From Amycolatopsis eburnea (GTDB lineage: Bacteria > Actinomycetota > Actinomycetes > Mycobacteriales > Pseudonocardiaceae): a stretch of DNA of 64,000 nt. Location of the stretch: the NCBI RefSeq assembly GCF_003937945.1, contig NZ_RSEC01000058.1, positions 1,054,001 to 1,118,000 on the forward strand, written 5' to 3'. Made by a program: the position numbers and the translations under genes. The notes beneath the pieces were generated by a model. The model did not search any database, was not told the DNA's origin, and worked only from the letters and a program-made list of their open reading frames with translations. Position 1 is the first letter of the stretch. Every line of letters begins with the position of its first letter. Shown here piece by piece: positions 59,301-64,000 of this stretch.

Positions 59301-62300
59301 GGAAACCGGCTTCCGGCCGTCCCTGCCGAGTGGCCGCCCGCGGACGCCGAACCCGTCGACGTCGAGGACCTCTACACCCGGTTCGGCGACCGCGGGTTCG
59401 GCTACGGCCCCGCGTTCCAGGGCCTGCGCGCGGCGTGGCGGCGGGGCGGCGACGTCTTCGCCGAGGTGGCCCTGTCCGCCGACGCAGGGAAGTTCGCGCT
59501 GCACCCGGCGTTGCTCGACAGCGCGTTGCACGCGATGGCGCTCGGCGTCCTGCCGGACACCGGCGCGGGCCGGGTGCCGTTCAGCTGGACCGGCGTGACG
59601 GTGTCCGCGCGCGGCCGCTCGGCCCTGCGCGTCCGGCTGTCGGCCACCGGCCCCGAGACGATCACCTTGGTGGCGACCGACGACGCCGGGGAACCGGTGG
59701 TCGCGGTCGAGGCGCTGACCGTGCGGCCGGTGGCGGTGCCGCGGCAGTCGCTGTTCGCCGTCGACTGGCCGCAGCTGCCGCCGGGCGGGACCGCCGAGGA
59801 CGTCCGGCCGGTGTTCCTGACCGTCGACGCCGGTACCGATCCCGCCGCGGTGCACGCGGCGACCGCGCGGGTGCTCGCCGAGCTGCAGGACTGGCTCGCC
59901 GCGGATCCCGCGCCCGACGAGCGCCTGGTCGTCGTGACGCGCGGCGCGGTCATCGACGACGTCACCGACCTCGCGGGCGCGGCCGTGGGCGGTCTGGTCC
60001 GGGCGGCGCAGGCCGAGCATCCCGATCGGTTCCTGCTGGTGGACACCGACGACGTCGAGGGGCTCACCCGCTTCCCGGCCGGGGAACCGCAGTTCGCGGT
60101 CCGCGACGGCCGGGTGTTCGTGCCCCGCCTGACCCGCGCCGCCGCACCGGCGGCCGAATTCCCGGCGTGGGACACGGTTCTCATCACCGGTGGCACCGGT
60201 GCGCTCGGCACCGCGCTCGCCCGGCACCTCCTCGGCCGCGGGGCCGGCCGGGTAGTCGTCGCCGGCCGCCGCGGTCCGGACGCTCCCGGCGCGGCGGCCC
60301 TCACCGAGCTGGGCGCCGAAGTCGTGGCGTGCGACTTCACCGACCGCGACGCCGTTTCGGCCCTGCTCGCCACGCTGCCCGGCCTCGACGCGGTGGTACA
60401 CGCCGCCGGGGTGCTCGACGACGGCGTCCTCACTTCGCTTACGCCGGAACGGTTCGAGGCCGTGCTGCGGCCGAAGGTGGACGCGGCCTGGCTGCTGCAC
60501 GAACTCGTCCCCGACGCGCACCTCGTCCTGTTCTCTTCGGTGGCGGGTGTTTTCGGCGCGGCCGGCCAGGCCAACTACGCCGCCGCCAACGCCTACCTGG
60601 ACGCGTTGGCCGAGCACCGGCGGTCCGCGGGACTCCCCGGAACCTCGATGGCTTGGGGTGCTTGGGAAACCGGCATGGCCGACGGCCGGGATGGACTGTC
60701 CGTCGAGGACGGTCTCGCGTTGTTCGACACCGCGCTGGCGGCCGACCGCGCGGTCAGCCTGCCCGTGCGGCTCGACCTCGCCGCGTTCCGCGGTGGTCCG
60801 GTGCCGGCGTTGCTGCGCGGCCTCGTGCGCACCACGGCCCGGCGGACCCGCCTGGTTTCGTCGTTCGGCGACCGGCTGGCCGCCGCTCCCGCGGCCGAGC
60901 GCGAGACGCTGCTGCTGGACCTGGTCCGGACCGAAGCCGCGGCCGTGCTCGGGCACGAGCCGGGGACCCGCGTGGACGCGACGCGCGCGTTCAGCGACCT
61001 CGGGTTCGACTCGCTGACCGCGGTCGAGCTGCGCAACCGGCTCGCCGAGGCGACCGGGCTCCGGCTGTCGTCGACGCTCGTGTTCGACCACCCCGGCGCG
61101 GACGCGCTGGCCGCGCACCTCGGCGCGGAGCTGCTGGGCACCTCGGTGTCCGAGGTCGCGGCGACCGTCGTGCGCGCCGACGAGCCGATCGCGATCGTGG
61201 GCATGAGCTGCCGGTACCCCGGTGGCGTCGGCTCGCCGGACGACCTGTGGCGGCTGGTCGCGGAGGGCCGCGACGGCATCGGGGAGTTCCCGGCCGACCG
61301 CGGCTGGACCGTCGAGTACAGCACCGACCCCGAGCGCCCGGGCACGACCTACACCCGCGAGGGCGGTTTCCTCTACGACGCCGCGGAATTCGACGCGGCG
61401 CTGTTCGGGATCTCGCCGCGCGAGGCCGTGGCGATGGACCCGCAGCAGCGGTTGCTGCTGGAGACGTCGTGGGAGGCGTTCGAGCACGCGGGCCTCGCGC
61501 CGGACGCGCTGCGCGGCAGCCGGACCGGCGTCTTCGCGGGCCTGATGTACCACGACTACGGCGCCCGGCTGACGACCGCGCCGTCGGACGTCGAGGGGTT
61601 CCTCGGCATCGGCAACTCCGGCAGTGTCCTTTCCGGACGCGTCGCCTACACGTTCGGGCTGGAGGGCCCGGCGGTCACCGTGGACACGGCGTGTTCGTCG
61701 TCGCTGGTGGCGCTGCACCTGGCCGCGCAGGCGCTGCGGTCGGGGGAGTGTTCGTTGGCGCTGGCCGGAGGTGTCACGGTGATGGCGACCCCGGCGACGT
61801 TCGTCGAGTTCTCGCGTCAGCGCGGGCTCGCGGCCGACGGCCGGTGCAAGTCGTTCGCCGCCGCGGCCGACGGGACCGGGTGGGGCGAAGGCGCCGGCGT
61901 GCTCGTCCTGGAACGGCTGTCCGACGCCCGGCGCAACGGCCACCGCGTGCTCGCCGTGGTCCGCGGCTCGGCGGTCAACTCCGACGGCGCGTCCAACGGC
62001 CTGACCGCGCCGAACGGGCCGTCGCAGCAGCGGGTGATCCGGGCGGCACTGGCGACCGCTGGGCTGGCACCGTCCGATGTGGACGCCGTCGAGGCGCACG
62101 GCACGGGCACCCGGCTCGGCGACCCCATCGAGGCGCAGGCGGTGCTGGCCACCTACGGGCAGGACCGCTCGGCGCCGTTGTGGCTCGGGTCGATCAAGTC
62201 GAACGTCGGCCACACGCAGGCGGCCGCCGGGGTCGCGGGCGTGATCAAGATGGTGCAGGCGCTCCGGCACGGGATGCTGCCGAAGACACTGCACGTCGAC

Positions 62301-64000
62301 GAGCCGACCCCGCACGTCGAGTGGGCCGACGGCGACGTCCGGTTGCTCACCGAGTCCGTCCCGTGGCCCGCTTCCGGCCGGGTCCGGCGGGCCGGGGTGT
62401 CGTCGTTCGGGATCAGCGGGACCAATGCCCACGTGATCCTGGAGGAGTACCCCAATGTGGCGTTGGGTGCGTCTGACGCACCGAACGCCACATTGGGTGC
62501 GTCCAGCGCACCCAACGCCACATTGGGGCGCTTGGGGCTTGCCGTGCCGTGGGTGCTCTCGGCGAAGTCGCCGTCCGCTCTTCGTGAGCAGGCGCGGCGG
62601 TTGCTCGGGGCGCCGGAGCAGCCGGTCGCGGCCGTGGCTCGGACGCTGGCCACCGGACGCGCGTCGCTGGACCACCGGGCCGCCGTCGTCGGCGCGGACC
62701 GGGCCGAGCTGGTGCGCGGCCTCGAAGCGGTGGCGGCGGGAACGCCCGCACCGGGTGTCCACATCGGACAGGCGGCGGGCAGCAAGGTCGCGTTCCTGTT
62801 CACCGGACAGGGTTCGCAGCGGGCCGGGATGGGCCGGGAGCTGTACGAGACGTTCCCGGTGTACGCGGCGGCGTTCGACGCTGCTTGCGCGTATTTGGAT
62901 CCGCGGGTCAAGGAGCTGTCTGGCGCGCCGGACACTGATCTGGCCCAGCAGGGAATCTTCGCGCTCGAAGTCGCGCTGTTCCGCCTGCTGGAGTCGTGGG
63001 GTATCCGGCCGGACGTCGTGGTGGGGCACTCGGTAGGGGAGATCGCGGCGGCGCACGTCGCGGGGGTGCTCACTCTCGAAGACGCGGCGACGTTGGTCGC
63101 GGCGCGGGGCCGGTTGATGCAGGCGCTGCCGGAAGGTGGCGTGATGATCGCGGTCCAGGCATCCGAGGAGGACATCGAGCTTCCGGCCGGTGTCTCGCTG
63201 GCCGCGGTGAACGGGCCGGATGCTGTGGTGCTGTCCGGTGAGGAAGCCGCGGTGACCGAGTACGCCGCGAAGTTCCCGAAGACCAAGCGGCTCAACACCA
63301 GCCACGCGTTCCATTCGGCGTTGATGGAGCCGATGCTGGCGGAGTTCGCGGCGGCGATCGACGGGCTGACCGTGGCTGAGCCGGTCATTCCGTGGGTGTC
63401 CACTGTGGAAGAGGGACCGGATTACTGGGTGCGTCAGGTCCGCGAGTGCGTGCGGTTCGCCGACGCGGTCGCGGCCACGAACGCGCAGACGTTCGTCGAG
63501 ATCGGACCGGACGCCGTCCTGAGTGCCATGGTCGACGGTGCGATTCCCCTGCTGCGCAAGGACCGCGGTGAAGTGCGAAGCGTGATGACCGCTCTCGCGC
63601 GGCTGCACGTGGGTGGGACTTCGCCGCGGTGGTCGGCCGTGTTCCCCGAGTCGACACCGGCCGAGCTGCCCGGCTACGCCTTCGAACACACCCGTTACTG
63701 GCTCGACGCCGGTCCCGCCGCCGGTGACGTGACCGCGCTCGGGCAGTCCGCGCCCGGGCACCCGCTGCTGGGGGCGGCCGTCGAGCTGCCGGACGGCGGC
63801 ACGGTGTTCACCGGCTCGCTGTCGGCCCGGACGACCCCGTGGCTGGCCGAGCACGAGGTGCTGGGCACGCCGCTGCTGCCGGGCGCGGCGTTCGCCGAAC
63901 TGGCGTTGCGCGCGGGCGCGGAACTGGGCTGCCCGGTCGTCGAGGAACTGACGCTGGGCGCGCCGCTCGTCCTGCACGGCGAGGTCGCCCTGCGCGTGAC
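56343..64000 (+). CDS. Type I modular PKS 5: module 8 and start of module 9 (partial at the right edge)
   Basis: It starts at GTG 56343, two bases after the previous stop, and stays open to the window end (2552 residues seen). A docking helix (SNEDRLVEYLRRVTAELQQ) comes first. Module 8 has KS Cys204, malonyl AT (GHSVG, HAFH at 713), DH with HVVLGSTLVP (His904, Asp1059), KR with LDD (1358-1360, B-type) and Tyr1412, and ACP Ser1557; no ER, so a double bond is predicted. Module 9 has KS Cys1784, malonyl AT (HAFH at 2321) and the beginning of a DH with an intact HEVLGTPLLP motif (His2504). The rest is outside the window. The KS-AT linker of module 9 contains the fourth 85-bp repeat. The module 9 AT is nearly identical to that of module 7. 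Confidence 0.97.
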   Translation, partial: MSNEDRLVEYLRRVTAELQQTRTRLQEVESGEPEPIAVVGMSCRYPGGVASPDDLWDLVRDGRDAVTPFPADRGWDLAALSDPDGRGASHAAAGGFLDDVAGFDAGFFGISPRAALAMDPQQRLLLESAWALFEDAGVDPAGLRGGRTGVFVGASSSGYGSGWSVAPEGLEGHLLTGNAGSVISGRLAYQFGLEGPAVTVDTACSSSLVALHLAAQALRAGECSLALAGGVMVLASPTLFVEFSRQRGLAADGRCKSFAAAADGTGWAEGVGLLLLERLSDARRNGHDVLAVVRGSAVNQDGASSGLTAPNGPSQQRVIRDALAGARLAPSDVDAVEAHGTGTRLGDPIEAQAVLATYGRDRPHPLWLGSLKSNIGHAQSAAGVGGVIKMIQALRHGVLPKTLHVDEPTPHVDWAAGNVRLLTEAQPWPETGRPRRAGVSSFGMSGTNAHVILEQAPAAEPAALTTLPVTPVLLSARTASALREQAERLSTVDVELPDLAAALATRGGLDHRAVVVAEDRDALVTALRAFDVIQGEPGGKTAFLFTGQGSQRAGMGRELYEVFPAYATAFDALCAHLDPRVRDLSGSAETELAQQAIFALEVALYRLLESWGVRPDLLLGHSVGEIAAAHVAGVLTLEDACALVAARGRLMQALPSGGAMIAVQASEKDIELPEGVSLAAVNGPDSVVLSGAETAVVEYAATFAKTKRLKTSHAFHSALMEPMLAEFRTVLDGLSYAAPTVPLVSTVEQDAAWDAGYWVRQVRQPVRFHDGVERLRAQGVTVFAELGPAAVLAPLTDGAVPLLRADRPEAATLIRGLSTLHVRGTAVDWPAFFGGTRRLPLPHYPFEHERFWLAAPAATGDVTAAGLTHPDHPLLGAALALADGDGFLCTGLLSPRSHPWLADHVVLGSTLVPGTAFVELALRAAEQAGCDGIGELTLETPLTLPDGGVEIQITVSATRALRIYSRPAGSAFDEPWTRHASGTLTSGNRLPAVPAEWPPADAEPVDVEDLYTRFGDRGFGYGPAFQGLRAAWRRGGDVFAEVALSADAGKFALHPALLDSALHAMALGVLPDTGAGRVPFSWTGVTVSARGRSALRVRLSATGPETITLVATDDAGEPVVAVEALTVRPVAVPRQSLFAVDWPQLPPGGTAEDVRPVFLTVDAGTDPAAVHAATARVLAELQDWLAADPAPDERLVVVTRGAVIDDVTDLAGAAVGGLVRAAQAEHPDRFLLVDTDDVEGLTRFPAGEPQFAVRDGRVFVPRLTRAAAPAAEFPAWDTVLITGGTGALGTALARHLLGRGAGRVVVAGRRGPDAPGAAALTELGAEVVACDFTDRDAVSALLATLPGLDAVVHAAGVLDDGVLTSLTPERFEAVLRPKVDAAWLLHELVPDAHLVLFSSVAGVFGAAGQANYAAANAYLDALAEHRRSAGLPGTSMAWGAWETGMADGRDGLSVEDGLALFDTALAADRAVSLPVRLDLAAFRGGPVPALLRGLVRTTARRTRLVSSFGDRLAAAPAAERETLLLDLVRTEAAAVLGHEPGTRVDATRAFSDLGFDSLTAVELRNRLAEATGLRLSSTLVFDHPGADALAAHLGAELLGTSVSEVAATVVRADEPIAIVGMSCRYPGGVGSPDDLWRLVAEGRDGIGEFPADRGWTVEYSTDPERPGTTYTREGGFLYDAAEFDAALFGISPREAVAMDPQQRLLLETSWEAFEHAGLAPDALRGSRTGVFAGLMYHDYGARLTTAPSDVEGFLGIGNSGSVLSGRVAYTFGLEGPAVTVDTACSSSLVALHLAAQALRSGECSLALAGGVTVMATPATFVEFSRQRGLAADGRCKSFAAAADGTGWGEGAGVLVLERLSDARRNGHRVLAVVRGSAVNSDGASNGLTAPNGPSQQRVIRAALATAGLAPSDVDAVEAHGTGTRLGDPIEAQAVLATYGQDRSAPLWLGSIKSNVGHTQAAAGVAGVIKMVQALRHGMLPKTLHVDEPTPHVEWADGDVRLLTESVPWPASGRVRRAGVSSFGISGTNAHVILEEYPNVALGASDAPNATLGASSAPNATLGRLGLAVPWVLSAKSPSALREQARRLLGAPEQPVAAVARTLATGRASLDHRAAVVGADRAELVRGLEAVAAGTPAPGVHIGQAAGSKVAFLFTGQGSQRAGMGRELYETFPVYAAAFDAACAYLDPRVKELSGAPDTDLAQQGIFALEVALFRLLESWGIRPDVVVGHSVGEIAAAHVAGVLTLEDAATLVAARGRLMQALPEGGVMIAVQASEEDIELPAGVSLAAVNGPDAVVLSGEEAAVTEYAAKFPKTKRLNTSHAFHSALMEPMLAEFAAAIDGLTVAEPVIPWVSTVEEGPDYWVRQVRECVRFADAVAATNAQTFVEIGPDAVLSAMVDGAIPLLRKDRGEVRSVMTALARLHVGGTSPRWSAVFPESTPAELPGYAFEHTRYWLDAGPAAGDVTALGQSAPGHPLLGAAVELPDGGTVFTGSLSARTTPWLAEHEVLGTPLLPGAAFAELALRAGAELGCPVVEELTLGAPLVLHGEVALRV
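62447..62531. repeat. 85-bp inverted-end element, copy 4 (module 9 KS-AT linker)
   Basis: It has the same 85-bp length and right end AACGCCACATTGGGGCGC; the left end has two changes (GTACCCCAATGTGGCGTT). The internal part carries two inverse units, so the peptide reads YPNVALGASDAPNATLGASS then APNATLGRL. It again follows directly after the KS end (NAHVILEE). Confidence 0.92.

Noticed and set aside
55521..63977. Minus-strand open frame of more than 2800 codons opposite the PKS genes
   Set aside because: It is antisense to well-conserved PKS domains, and its composition (Arg/Gly/Asp-rich, no recognisable domains) is the usual by-product of extreme third-position GC.

Overview
The window is one strand-coordinated stretch of a large biosynthetic gene cluster from a very GC-rich actinomycete. 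GTG/TTG starts, extreme third-position GC, long spurious antisense frames, mycothiol-type chemistry and several families of short palindromic repeats fit a Pseudonocardiaceae-type genome. Amycolatopsis is my best guess; this is an inference from style and remembered repeat families, not from a marker gene.

Region 1 (1-15462) is a tight plus-strand operon whose genes mostly overlap by 4-8 bases. It starts with the C-terminal end of an AMP-dependent ligase, followed by a type I-beta DAHP synthase. Next is a pair I read as the aspartate-nitrosuccinate (ANS) nitrite pathway: a 643-aa FAD enzyme like CreE and a fumarate-lyase-family enzyme like CreD. Then come a class IV aminotransferase, a DsbA-like mycothiol-type protein, two ATP-grasp ligases, an MFS exporter, a third (glutathionylspermidine-synthase-like) ATP-grasp protein, a cyclase-family metallohydrolase, a DUF362 protein and a TrpE/TrpG-like pair. 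A small ACT-like gene on the opposite strand overlaps the end of the amidotransferase. Together these suggest nitrite made in situ from aspartate, a chorismate-derived aminated (2-amino type) building block, ATP-dependent activation or amide formation, and export.

Region 2 (15463-22305) is regulatory: a minus-strand winged-helix regulator, a divergent 1072-aa SARP/AfsR-type regulator (wHTH-BTAD-NB-ARC-TPR), a secreted type-B carboxylesterase, a hairpin terminator, and a candidate SARP-type operator directly upstream of the first PKS gene.

Region 3 (22306-64000) is a modular type I PKS on five consecutive plus-strand genes, the last cut by the window end. Order: loading KSQ-AT(malonyl)-ACP; M1 KS-AT(mal)-DH-KR-ACP; M2 KS-AT(methylmalonyl)-DH-KR-ACP; M3 KS-AT(mmal)-ACP; M4 KS-AT(mal)-ACP; M5 KS-AT(mal)-KR(A-type)-ACP; M6 KS-AT(mmal)-KR(B)-ACP; M7 KS-AT(mal)-DH-ER-KR-ACP; M8 KS-AT(mal)-DH-KR-ACP; M9 KS-AT(mal)-DH-(cut). 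By colinearity the chain begins as an acetyl-started methyl-branched diene, then a beta-diketone stretch from two unreduced modules, two hydroxyls, a saturated unit and then a growing polyene. No thioesterase is in view, so the assembly line continues beyond 64000.

Running through coding and non-coding DNA are at least five short repeat families. The most striking is an 85-bp element with 18-bp inverted ends sitting in frame at the same place (directly after the KS) in four different modules. A CACTTTCACGTGAAAGTG palindrome also occurs in frame in the lyase gene and in the AT-ACP linker of M3.
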